From Mycobacterium sp. D16Q13 (GTDB lineage: Bacteria > Actinomycetota > Actinomycetes > Mycobacteriales > Mycobacteriaceae), in NCBI RefSeq assembly GCF_002013375.1, contig NZ_MAEW01000002.1, positions 1-64,000 on the forward strand: a DNA stretch of 64,000 bases, given 5' to 3'. The notes below the pieces were generated by a model. The model was not told the origin of the DNA. It made no database searches and was given only the letters and a program-made list of their open reading frames with translations. Positions 47,681-55,510 of the stretch are shown here, piece after piece. Position 1 is the first letter of the stretch; each line of letters begins with the position of its first letter. The position numbers and the translations under genes were made by a program.

Positions 47681-47978
47681 TGGTCGCAGCCATCCTGGCC
47701 TTGTTCTTGGCATCACGATCGGCATACCGTTGCGCGGTCGCACGGAGCTGCTCGGCGATCGCGGTGTTGGTGCGCTGCCAATTCTCCAGATGGGTGACCA
47801 CCTCGCGCAGACCGTTCCTGACGTCATCACCCTTGGCGGTGTGCCACTGACCGGCCGATGCCCCGCCGAAGGACAAACCACGCAACTGCGTAATCGCTTT
47901 GTTCAGCTCATCTGCCACGCTGTCGAACTCCCCAGCGACCCCCCGGACACCAGCGACATTGATCGAGGTTTCTCCCAT
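47670..47978 (-). CDS. EspC/WXG100-like small helical protein (Rv3440c homologue)
   Basis: The 102-residue protein starts MGETSINVAGVRGVAGEFDS. Two long helices (VADELNKAITQLRG and GDDVRNGLREVVTHLENWQR) flank a glycine-rich turn GGASAGQWH, followed by QLRATAQRYADRD. YADRD satisfies the YxxxD/E type VII export motif. The size and fold match EspC-like ESX substrates and Rv3440c (103 aa). The promoter at 47985-48020 puts the expected transcription start at or next to the ATG, suggesting a leaderless mRNA. It leads an operon with the WXG-type and acidic proteins. Confidence 0.8.
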   Translation of the reverse strand: MGETSINVAGVRGVAGEFDSVADELNKAITQLRGLSFGGASAGQWHTAKGDDVRNGLREVVTHLENWQRTNTAIAEQLRATAQRYADRDAKNKARMAATNGR

Positions 47979-47984
47979 ATTGAC

Positions 47985-48020
47985 TACGACGGGTGCATAC
48001 CAATTCCGGTTCCATCTTTT
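47985..48020 (-). promoter_or_regulatory. ECF-type (SigM-like) promoter of the Rv3440c/Rv3439c-like operon
   Basis: On the minus strand AAAAGATGGAACCG holds the -35 GGAAC. CGTC (47991-47988) follows GGAACC by 16 bases, and TCGTA (47989-47985) by 18. The esxU upstream region (54072-54107) has the same AAAAGATGGAACCG and the same TCGTA at 18 bases. It resembles the SigM consensus GGGAAC...CGTC. The sigma factor is inferred. Confidence 0.7.
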
Positions 48021-48081
48021 TTCGCCGATCTGTGGATCATGCATCTTCCCGTTCAACCGCTTGGTCGGGTAGGGTCGCCGC

Positions 48082-49119
48082 ATGCGCATTGGAACCACGC
48101 TGAGCTATGCCGGCGGATTCACCGAAGTCGTTGACGAGCTCGCTGAGCTGGAGAAAGTCGGACTGGACATCGCGTTCGTCGCCGAGGCTTACTCCTACGA
48201 CGCCGCGAGCCAGCTCGGATATCTCGCCGCCAAGACATCCACCGTAAAGCTCGCGTCGGGCATCTTCCAGCTGTACACCCGCACCCCCACCCTGCTGGCG
48301 ATGACAGCGGCCGGCCTGGACTACGTCTCCAACGGCCGGTTCGTCCTCGGCATCGGCGCCTCAGGCCCTCAGGTCATCGAGGGATTCCACGGCGTGAAGT
48401 ACGACGCACCCCTGGGCCGCACTCGTGAGACGGTCGAGATCTGCCGCAAGGTGTGGCGCCGTGAACGCCTGGAGTTCGAGGGCAAGTACTTCACCGTGCC
48501 GCTGCCGCCCGAGCAGGGCACCGGCCTGGGCAAGGCCCTGAAGCTGATCAATCACCCTGTGCGCGAGCGCATTCCGGTGCTCATTGCCGCTCTTGGCCCC
48601 AAGAACGTGGCGCTGACCGCGGAGATCGCCGAGGGCTGGCAGCCCATCTTCTTCCTTCCGGAGAAGGCCAATGACGTGTGGGGTGCCTCCCTGGCCGAGG
48701 GCAAGGCCAAGCGCGATCCGTCGCTCGGCGAGCTTGAGGTCTACGCAGGCCCAGCTCTTGCCATCGGCGATGACGTCGAGGCGCTGTACGGGTTCGTCAA
48801 GCCGAGCCTGGCGCTGTACATCGGCGGTATGGGCGCCAAGGGCAAGAACTTCTATCACAACCTCGCGACCGCCTACGGGTACGGCAAGGAAGCCGACCGC
48901 ATCCAGGAGCTCTACCTGGCGGGCAAGAAGGCCGAGGCAACCGACGCGGTGCCCGACGAGCTGGTCAGAAACGTCTCCCTCATCGGGCCGAAGAGCTTTG
49001 TCGCCGAACGGGTAGCGGCCTTCAAAGAGGCGGGTGTCACGACCCTCAATGTGGCACCGCTCGCCGCCGACGCAGCAGGCCGGATCAAGCATGTCGAGGC
49101 ACTGCGCGAGCTGCTCTGA
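48082..49119 (+). CDS. LLM-class F420-dependent oxidoreductase
   Basis: The 345-residue TIM-barrel luciferase-like protein has an N-terminal MRIGTTLSYAGGFTEVVDEL, AASQLGYLAAKTSTVKLASG and FVLGIGASGPQVIEGFHG, typical of mycobacterial F420-dependent LLM enzymes. IPVLIAALGPKNVALTAEIA is another family motif. It starts at ATG and is divergent from the EspC-like operon, about 100 bases apart. The substrate is unknown. It is not in the corresponding M. tuberculosis interval, as far as I recall. Confidence 0.88.
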   Translation: MRIGTTLSYAGGFTEVVDELAELEKVGLDIAFVAEAYSYDAASQLGYLAAKTSTVKLASGIFQLYTRTPTLLAMTAAGLDYVSNGRFVLGIGASGPQVIEGFHGVKYDAPLGRTRETVEICRKVWRRERLEFEGKYFTVPLPPEQGTGLGKALKLINHPVRERIPVLIAALGPKNVALTAEIAEGWQPIFFLPEKANDVWGASLAEGKAKRDPSLGELEVYAGPALAIGDDVEALYGFVKPSLALYIGGMGAKGKNFYHNLATAYGYGKEADRIQELYLAGKKAEATDAVPDELVRNVSLIGPKSFVAERVAAFKEAGVTTLNVAPLAADAAGRIKHVEALRELL

Positions 49120-49179
49120 TTCGCCCGCCGTTCGCGTAGCGTTCGGCGTGTGTTCGCGCGGCACCCGGAAAGTGGTGGG

Positions 49180-50694
49180 ATGACAGCCATCCCGCGCCGA
49201 ACCGTCTTGCGGGCCGCCCTACTGGGACTCGCGGTGGCTCCAGCCGTCGCGTGCGGGCCGACGTTGGTGACAGCGCGGCCGAGGCTTACCCATGGGGTGG
49301 CCAGTGGATTCCCCCGCACCGACGGCGCAGTGATCTGGGCCCGCTCCGATCGCCCCGCCACCATGATCGTCGAAACGGCTGCCACCGAAAGCTTTTCGGA
49401 TGCGCGACGTTTCACCGGGCCGGTGCTCACGCCGGAATCGGACGGGACCGGTCGGCTACGCCTCACCGGCCTGCCCGCCGGCACCGAGGTGCATTACCGG
49501 GTGACACTCGACTCGGAGGGGTCACTGAGTGAGCCTGTCACCGGCGTCTTTCGGACTGCACCGACGACCGCAGGAAATGTGCGGCTGATCTGGTCGGGCG
49601 ATGTCGCCGGACAGGGGTTCGGTATCAATCCGGACGTCGGCGGAATGAGAATCTTCCGCACCATGGCAGACCGAAATCCGCAGTTCTTCATCCACAGCGG
49701 AGACACGGTGTACGCCGACGTGCCAATTCCGGAGACACTGACATTGCCCGACGGACGGATCTGGCGAAATCAGGTGTCGGAGGCGAAAAGCGCTGTCGCG
49801 CAAACCCTCGAACAGTATCGCGGTCAACACGCCTACAACCTCACCGATGCCAACTACCGATACTTCAACGCACGCGTGCCGCAACTTGTGCAGTGGGATG
49901 ACCACGAGGTGATCAACAACTGGTATCCCGGGGAGATTCTCGACAACGACAAGTACACCGAAAAGAGAGTCGACGTCCTCGCGCAGTACGGACACCGGGC
50001 ATTCCACGAATGGCAACCGACCGAACCCCGCGAGGCCGTAGATGGTCTTGTATACCAACGGGTCTCATACGGTCCGCTGTTGGACGTATTCATTCTCGAC
50101 ATGCGCAGCTACAAGGACCCCAACTCCCCGAACCGACAGCAGCACGGCGCAATCTTCGGCGCCCGCCAAACCGAATGGCTGATCAACGCCATGGCGTCAT
50201 CGACGGCCGTATGGAAGATCGTCGCCAACGACCTGCCGCTCGCACTGGTGGTACCCGACGGCAAGACACATTTCGAGGCGGTCGCCAACGGTGATAGCGG
50301 CCCCCCACTCGGACGGGAAACCGAACTGGCGCATATTCTCTCGCAGCTCAAGACGCGACAGGTTCGCAACGTGGTATGGCTGACAGCCGATGTGCATTAC
50401 ACGGCGGCGCACGAGTACTCACCCGCGCGCGCCGCCTTCACGGACTTCGATCCGTTCTGGGAATTCGTGTCGGGCCCGCTGAACGCCGGCGCCGGCGAGG
50501 AGAAGCCGCTCGATGGAACCTTTGGCCCGCGAGCAGATTTCGTTCATGCGGCACGGCCTGATCAGCAATCACCGCTGGACGGTTACCAGCATTTCGGACA
50601 GATAGACATCGACGGCGGAAGCGGCGATCTGACCGTCACACTATGCGATGCCGCAGGTTCCGCGCTGTACACACGTAGCCTGGCACGCACCTAG
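49180..50694 (+). CDS. phoD: PhoD-family alkaline phosphatase/phosphodiesterase, Tat-exported
   Basis: The 504-residue precursor has a twin-arginine signal ([20 protein letters not shown]) ending near a cysteine (AVACG) that could be a lipobox. The mature part has the PhoD N domain ([18 protein letters not shown]) and the metallophosphatase domain: [36 protein letters not shown] and [10 protein letters not shown] supply metal ligands. Such enzymes release phosphate from esters and teichoic-type polymers. Its TAG shares the palindromic CTAG with the glmM stop on the other strand. Confidence 0.9.
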   Translation: MTAIPRRTVLRAALLGLAVAPAVACGPTLVTARPRLTHGVASGFPRTDGAVIWARSDRPATMIVETAATESFSDARRFTGPVLTPESDGTGRLRLTGLPAGTEVHYRVTLDSEGSLSEPVTGVFRTAPTTAGNVRLIWSGDVAGQGFGINPDVGGMRIFRTMADRNPQFFIHSGDTVYADVPIPETLTLPDGRIWRNQVSEAKSAVAQTLEQYRGQHAYNLTDANYRYFNARVPQLVQWDDHEVINNWYPGEILDNDKYTEKRVDVLAQYGHRAFHEWQPTEPREAVDGLVYQRVSYGPLLDVFILDMRSYKDPNSPNRQQHGAIFGARQTEWLINAMASSTAVWKIVANDLPLALVVPDGKTHFEAVANGDSGPPLGRETELAHILSQLKTRQVRNVVWLTADVHYTAAHEYSPARAAFTDFDPFWEFVSGPLNAGAGEEKPLDGTFGPRADFVHAARPDQQSPLDGYQHFGQIDIDGGSGDLTVTLCDAAGSALYTRSLART

Positions 50695-52034
50695 ACCGCG
50701 CCGACCACTTCAGCCACCCGCTCCGCCAGACGCTGGGCAGTCGACTGCTCATCCGCCTCAACCATGACGCGGACTAGCTGCTCGGTTCCGGAGGGACGCA
50801 ACAGGATTCGCCCATTACCCGCGAGCTCGGACTCCACCGCGGCAACGGCGGCGAGCACCTCGGGCGCCTGCGCCACCGTGTGCTTGTCCGAGACCGGCAC
50901 ATTGATGAGCGTTTGAGGAAGACTACGCATCGCGGACGCGAGGGTGGCCAAGGACTTACCGGTTTGCGCCATCCTGGACATGAGTCGCAAGCCTGTCACT
51001 ATGCCGTCTCCGGTGGTGGCCAGAGAAGGCAGCACGATATGACCGGATTGTTCACCGCCCAGGGCGAATCGGCCCGCACGCAGCTCCTCCAGCACGTAAC
51101 GATCGCCGACGGCGGTCACCTTGACGTCGATGCCTGCGGCGCGCATGGCGATATGTAGCCCCTGATTACTCATCACCGTGGTGACCAGGGTGTTATCGGT
51201 GAGCTCACCGTCTTCGGCCATCGCCGCGGCGAGCACCACCATGATGGCGTCACCATCGATGACGTTTCCGTCGGCATCCACCGCGAGACACCGGTCGGCG
51301 TCGCCGTCATGCGCAAGCCCGAGCTGGGCATTGTGTGTCTTCACCGCGGCCTGCAGCGGACCGAGATGCGTTGACCCACAACCGTCGTTGATATTGAGCC
51401 CATCCGGGTCGGCGTTGATGTCTATCACGTGAGCACCCGCGGCCCGGTAGGCCAGCGGGGCCGCGTCGGAAGCTGCCCCGTGTGCGCAATCGACCACCAC
51501 GGTGACTCCGCTCAGCGGGTGGGTCGCGGCGTTGGCGACATGATGCAGGTACCGGTCCAGTGCGTCGACGGCATCGCGCACGCGGCCGATTCCCGCACCG
51601 GTGGGACGTGCCGGAGGAGTGTCCAGCTGAGCCTCGATGGCGTTCTCGGCGGAGTCGTCGAGCTTGTGACCGCCGGCGCCGAAGATCTTGATGCCGTTGT
51701 CGGGCATGGGGTTATGCGAGGCCGAGATCATGACACCGAAGGCCGCGCCATACGCGCCCGTCAGATACGCCACCGCCGGAGTGGGGAGCACACCGACCCG
51801 GAGAACATCGACACCTTCTGCCGCGATACCCGCGACGACCGCCGCCTCCAACATCTCGCCGCTCGCGCGCGGATCGCGGCCCACGACCGCGGTGGCGCGC
51901 CCCTTTGTCAACGACCGCGCCGCGGCCGATCCCAACGCGACCGCCAGTTCGGCCGTCAGCTCGGCATTCGCGACACCGCGGACGCCGTCAGTGCCGAATA
52001 GAGATGAGCCGCTTGCGCGAAGAACGTCAGACAC
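50691..52034 (-). CDS. glmM: Phosphoglucosamine mutase
   Basis: The protein is about 447 residues from GTG 52034, which has AAGGA nine bases upstream; ATG 52043 would add three residues but abuts that site. Motifs are [12 protein letters not shown], the phosphoserine loop [13 protein letters not shown], metal-binding [13 protein letters not shown] and sugar-binding GGEQSGHI. It converts glucosamine-6-phosphate, made by GlmS, to glucosamine-1-phosphate. It lies downstream of rpsI with a 93-base gap and corresponds to Rv3441c. Confidence 0.95.
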   Translation of the reverse strand: MSDVLRASGSSLFGTDGVRGVANAELTAELAVALGSAAARSLTKGRATAVVGRDPRASGEMLEAAVVAGIAAEGVDVLRVGVLPTPAVAYLTGAYGAAFGVMISASHNPMPDNGIKIFGAGGHKLDDSAENAIEAQLDTPPARPTGAGIGRVRDAVDALDRYLHHVANAATHPLSGVTVVVDCAHGAASDAAPLAYRAAGAHVIDINADPDGLNINDGCGSTHLGPLQAAVKTHNAQLGLAHDGDADRCLAVDADGNVIDGDAIMVVLAAAMAEDGELTDNTLVTTVMSNQGLHIAMRAAGIDVKVTAVGDRYVLEELRAGRFALGGEQSGHIVLPSLATTGDGIVTGLRLMSRMAQTGKSLATLASAMRSLPQTLINVPVSDKHTVAQAPEVLAAVAAVESELAGNGRILLRPSGTEQLVRVMVEADEQSTAQRLAERVAEVVGAV

Positions 52035-52136
52035 CGTGCCCATTCCTTAAATTTCTCACACCAAACTGGCCCAATAACGCGATTGCGCCGACACACAGGT
52101 TGTGTGCCGGCGCAATACGCGGACGAACAGAATCGA

Positions 52137-52646
52137 TCAGCGCTTCGAGTACTGGGGCGCCTTACGGGCCTTCTTGAGACCGTACTTCTTACGCTCGATC
52201 GCACGCGGGTCACGAGTGAGGAATCCGGCCTTCTTCAGCACCGGACGGTCCTCAGGCTCCACGATGATGAGTGCACGCGCGATGGCGAGACGCAGTGCGC
52301 CTGCCTGGCCTGAAGGGCCGCCACCGGTCAGGTGAGCGTAGATGTCCACGCTGTCCACACGGTTGACGGAAACCAGCGGCGCCTTGATGAGCTGCTGGTG
52401 GACCTTGTTCGGGAAGTACTCTTCCAGGCTGCGGCCATCCAGGAAGAACTTGCCGGTGCCGGGAACGAGGCGGACGCGGACGACAGCCTCCTTACGGCGG
52501 CCAACAGTCTGAATCGGCTTGTCGATCACAATGGGGCTACGAGGAGCGGCCTTGACGACCGTTTCGTCGGCAGTTTCCTCGACGACTGCCTCCACTGTGG
52601 CTTCCGCGTTGTCTTCGGGGGTCTGCTCTTCTGCGATATCGGTCAC
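52137..52646 (-). CDS. rpsI: 30S ribosomal protein S9
   Basis: The 169-residue protein has an acidic N-terminal extension of about 40 residues ([15 protein letters not shown]) before the S9 core: [39 protein letters not shown] and the basic C-tail [17 protein letters not shown], which reaches the P-site tRNA. The GTG start overlaps the rplM stop (GTGA). The S13/S9 pair order is conserved in bacteria. Confidence 0.97.
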   Translation of the reverse strand: MTDIAEEQTPEDNAEATVEAVVEETADETVVKAAPRSPIVIDKPIQTVGRRKEAVVRVRLVPGTGKFFLDGRSLEEYFPNKVHQQLIKAPLVSVNRVDSVDIYAHLTGGGPSGQAGALRLAIARALIIVEPEDRPVLKKAGFLTRDPRAIERKKYGLKKARKAPQYSKR

Positions 52647-53086
52647 TGAGCCACCTGCTTAATCTCGAACGGGATCGGCTGCTGCGCGCCGTGCGGGTGC
52701 TCGGGGCCGGCGTACACCTTGAGCTTGCGCTCGATCTGGCGGCCAAGCTTGTTCTTGGGCAGCATGCCGATGATTGCCTTCTCCACCGTGCGGGTGGGGA
52801 ACTTCGCGAGCTGCTCGCCGATGCTGCGCTTGCGCAGGCCGCCCGGGTAACCCGAGTGACGGTAGGCGAACTTGTCGGTGAGCTTCTTGCCACTCAGGGC
52901 AATCTTCTCGGCATTGATGATGACGACGAAATCGCCACCATCGGCATGGGGGGCGTAGGTCGGCTTGTGCTTGCCGCGCAGCAGGGTAGCTGCTTGAACG
53001 GCAAGACGGCCGAGTACTACATCCGTGGCATCGATGACATACCAGCTAGTGGTGATGTCACCCGCCTTCGGCGTGTAGGTAGGCAC
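52643..53086 (-). CDS. rplM: 50S ribosomal protein L13
   Basis: The 147-residue protein starts at GTG 53086 ([20 protein letters not shown]), the conserved N-terminus; an in-frame extension upstream to 53218 is not conserved. Core motifs are [42 protein letters not shown] and [12 protein letters not shown]. It is the first gene of the rplM-rpsI operon. The 225 bases upstream carry no coding frame I support and end at the esxT terminator. Confidence 0.97.
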   Translation of the reverse strand: MPTYTPKAGDITTSWYVIDATDVVLGRLAVQAATLLRGKHKPTYAPHADGGDFVVIINAEKIALSGKKLTDKFAYRHSGYPGGLRKRSIGEQLAKFPTRTVEKAIIGMLPKNKLGRQIERKLKVYAGPEHPHGAQQPIPFEIKQVAQ

Positions 53087-53311
53087 AGTCTTTCCTTGTC
53101 TACTCGGGTGGATCCCCGGACGGTTTCTGCCGTTCGGAGCGCTGGTCGTGGCGAACGGTGGAGGTTGATCTCGGCGACCAGTGGTGACCCGAGCCTCGTG
53201 TGCGATGACATACCGCACGCCAGCGGTGAAGCTTACCGGGCCACGTCACCGCAGGTCAAAACGCGGTCGACCCGGCCCTATCGTCAAACCTTCGTACACT
53301 CATACAAAAAC

Positions 53312-53350
53312 TGTGGGGCCTTGGTGGCTCTCCTCCACCAAGGCCCCACA
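53312..53350 (-). terminator. Rho-independent terminator of the esxU-esxT operon
   Basis: A perfect 16-bp stem (TGTGGGGCCTTGGTGG and complement) with a seven-base loop is followed, on the minus strand, by TTTTT. It lies 25 bases after the esxT stop and separates esxUT from rplM-rpsI. Confidence 0.92.
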
Positions 53351-53374
53351 GGGTCTTGAAAAACCGTCGGCGAT

Positions 53375-53662
53375 TTAGCCGTGCCAGGCACCCGCAGCGC
53401 TCTGGTCGGTGTGCTGCGCGTCCTGGTTACCCTGGTCAACCTTTGAGTTGAGCTGGGTCAGGATCTGGTTGAGGTCCTGGGCGGATTGGTGCCAAGCCTT
53501 CTGGTACTCCTGGTACGCAGTCGCTTCCTGCCCCTCGGCCTGCTGGACGAGGGGCTGAATGTCGTGCTGCAGCTCCTCGAGGCCGGCCTGGAACTTGTTG
53601 ATGATGCCCTTGACATCGGCAACCAGCGCGTCGATCTCGCCGTGGTTGTAAGTAATCTGCAT
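53375..53662 (-). CDS. esxT: ESX-4 substrate EsxT
   Basis: The 95-residue helical-hairpin protein of the WXG100 family has a degenerate motif: no W-x-G; W57-H58-Q59 (YQKAWHQSAQDLN) follows the turn, exactly as in M. tuberculosis EsxT (KWHQAASALN). The C-terminus SAAGAWHG is similar to the EsxT end (RAAGAWAR). It should pair with EsxU as a secreted heterodimer. In M. abscessus ESX-4 and its EsxU/EsxT pair are reported to act in intracellular survival. Confidence 0.92.
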   Translation of the reverse strand: MQITYNHGEIDALVADVKGIINKFQAGLEELQHDIQPLVQQAEGQEATAYQEYQKAWHQSAQDLNQILTQLNSKVDQGNQDAQHTDQSAAGAWHG

Positions 53663-53711
53663 GGTCGATCCCCTTTGCTATGTAATGTCTTTGATGACTA
53701 TTACGAGACGC

Positions 53712-53990
53712 CTAGAAGGTCTGGCTCTCGTCCATCTCCTGGATGCGACGCTTGTTCGAGTCCATGGTGTCGTGGATCTGCAAGAGCACCTTCTGGATGT
53801 CGCCCATCTCTTGATCGAAACGGGCCATCGCCTCATCAAAGGCATGCCGCGCCTGACCCTGCCAAGTGCTGGTGCCTACCGCTACGCGATCCCGCAGCTG
53901 GGTCTGCATCGCAGTGAACTCCTGGTACTTGCCGTCGATCTTCTTAGCCGTGGAATCAAGCAACGCCAGGTCATTCTGAAAAACAGCCAC
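53712..53990 (-). CDS. esxU: ESX-4 substrate EsxU
   Basis: The 92-residue WXG100 protein has W43-Q44-G45 in the turn (GTSTWQGQARHAFDEAM) between two amphipathic helices. The C-terminal helix is charged (DSNKRRIQEMDES). It is the first gene of the esxU-esxT operon, 49 bases before esxT. The ECF-type promoter at 54072-54107 indicates regulated expression. It corresponds to Rv3445c. Confidence 0.93.
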   Translation of the reverse strand: MAVFQNDLALLDSTAKKIDGKYQEFTAMQTQLRDRVAVGTSTWQGQARHAFDEAMARFDQEMGDIQKVLLQIHDTMDSNKRRIQEMDESQTF

Positions 53991-54071
53991 TTCGTGTCCT
54001 CCCTTGTCCCCAGGCCCGGCCAGTCACGGGTGTGACTTCCGGTTTCTGGCCGGTTTGTCCTTACAACTACA

Positions 54072-54107
54072 TACGATGGCCCTATCGTCAGATCGGTTCC
54101 ATCTTTT
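54072..54107 (-). promoter_or_regulatory. ECF-type (SigM-like) promoter of esxU-esxT
   Basis: On the minus strand AAAAAGATGGAACCG (GGAACC at 54100-54095) is followed after 18 bases by TCGTA (54076-54072). It is nearly identical in sequence and spacing to the promoter at 47985-48020. In M. tuberculosis SigM is known to drive esxU/esxT; which sigma factor acts here is inferred. Confidence 0.65.
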
Positions 54108-54130
54108 TCAAACTTTTTTCAGCAATCTTA

Positions 54131-55510
54131 TTAGTTACCTGATAGTACCGCATTTGCCGTTCGAATTGCCAGTTCACAGGCCTGCTGAACCGAATCGTAG
54201 CTACCCTTTTTGAATTGACAGCCAACACCTATTCGCAGGTCATCGTCCAGAAATACGGCCCACGCGATGTCATGGCCCGCGCGGACCTCCGTGTAGGTGA
54301 CCGCTGCCCGCCCCATTGTGCGATCGTCGGCCTTGAAGTCCGTGAATACCCCCGGCAACTCCTTCTCCATGGCCACACGCAGCGTCTCGGCGGTTGATGC
54401 CAGGGTTTCGGCCGACTTCACCCGCACCTGAGTCACATGCACGGTCGCCTCGGGATCCTTGGGCGAGATCACCTCCACCCGCGCCGAACCAGCACCGCCC
54501 GCAGGGATACGTCGCACCGCCCACTCGGCGGGCACCATGAACTGCACACCCCCCTCCACCAGCAGCGATGTCGCCATTACGGGAGTCGTCGGTGACGGTT
54601 GCCGCCCCCGTGTGGAGGCCACCGTCAACACCACACCCGCCACGACAACCGCGGCCGCCAGACCAATCGCGGCAACCGGCCACCGCACGGGAAGTCGCGG
54701 AACCGATCTGGCGGATGAGGTGGGTGTCCATTCGGGCCGTCTCGCGCTAGCGGGCTCGTCGGCGGGCTCGTCGATGAAGGCCGAGACGCGGGGAGATTGG
54801 CTAACGTCACGGAACACCGCATCCTCGGCGACCTGCGATACCCCGGGAGTCAGGCCGATCCGATCGACCGCGTCGACGATCGCCTCGCCCATCTCACTCT
54901 CGGCCGAGTCGACAAGGATCGCGGCAACTCCGGGCCGTTCGCCCCGGACCACCTCCTCGACAGCACGCGCCACAGCGCGCGCGACATCCGCGGCCGTTTT
55001 GGTCTCCCAGGATCGCTCTTCGAGATGACGAACCGCCGATCCCGGCTCACCGGCAGAGCCGTGCCCCACCACGGTGACGGCGACCTCACCCGGCGACACC
55101 TCGACCACCACGAGCGAGCGGCCCGACAAATCGGCACGCACGCCGCGCTCGGCGAGGGCGAAAGCGCGCGAACGCACGGTCAGCGTCGCCGCCATCATCC
55201 GCGCCGCATTCGACAACAACGTGCGCCGTCCGGAACTCCACGTCGTCGGATAAATCAGCAGCACGGAATCAACGCGGACCGGAGCACTCCGATCGGTAAG
55301 CAACGACTCGAACAGGGCGGCCCAGAGTGCGCGAGACGGAACCACGCGACCGGATAGCAGCGCCGTCTCGTCGTCGAGTGCGGCGACCGCCGACCGGACA
55401 TCGGCCTGTCCGGCTTCCCGGATGACATCCCCGATTCGTGCCCGGATGGCGGTCTCGGTCACTTCAATCGCTACCCGCGTCCCTGTCTGCGGGTCGCGAT
55501 CCAGGATCAC
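54131..55510 (-). CDS. Type VII secretion-associated protein (Rv3446c family)
   Basis: The 459-residue protein starts at GTG overlapping the eccC4 stop (GTGA). The N-terminal half resembles an ASKHA/Hsp70-like fold (VRVDSVLLIYPTTWSSGRRT; SLVVVEVSPGEVAVTVVGHG). A membrane helix (WPVAAIGLAAAVVVAGVVLTV) at about 280-300 precedes a C-terminal extracytoplasmic domain (FMVPAEWAVRRIPAG; GRAAVTYTEVRAGHDIAWAV). This is the TIGR03931 type VII-associated family, next to ESX-4 in many actinobacteria. Its function is unknown. It is the last gene of the eccC4 unit. Confidence 0.88.
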   Translation of the reverse strand: MILDRDPQTGTRVAIEVTETAIRARIGDVIREAGQADVRSAVAALDDETALLSGRVVPSRALWAALFESLLTDRSAPVRVDSVLLIYPTTWSSGRRTLLSNAARMMAATLTVRSRAFALAERGVRADLSGRSLVVVEVSPGEVAVTVVGHGSAGEPGSAVRHLEERSWETKTAADVARAVARAVEEVVRGERPGVAAILVDSAESEMGEAIVDAVDRIGLTPGVSQVAEDAVFRDVSQSPRVSAFIDEPADEPASARRPEWTPTSSARSVPRLPVRWPVAAIGLAAAVVVAGVVLTVASTRGRQPSPTTPVMATSLLVEGGVQFMVPAEWAVRRIPAGGAGSARVEVISPKDPEATVHVTQVRVKSAETLASTAETLRVAMEKELPGVFTDFKADDRTMGRAAVTYTEVRAGHDIAWAVFLDDDLRIGVGCQFKKGSYDSVQQACELAIRTANAVLSGN

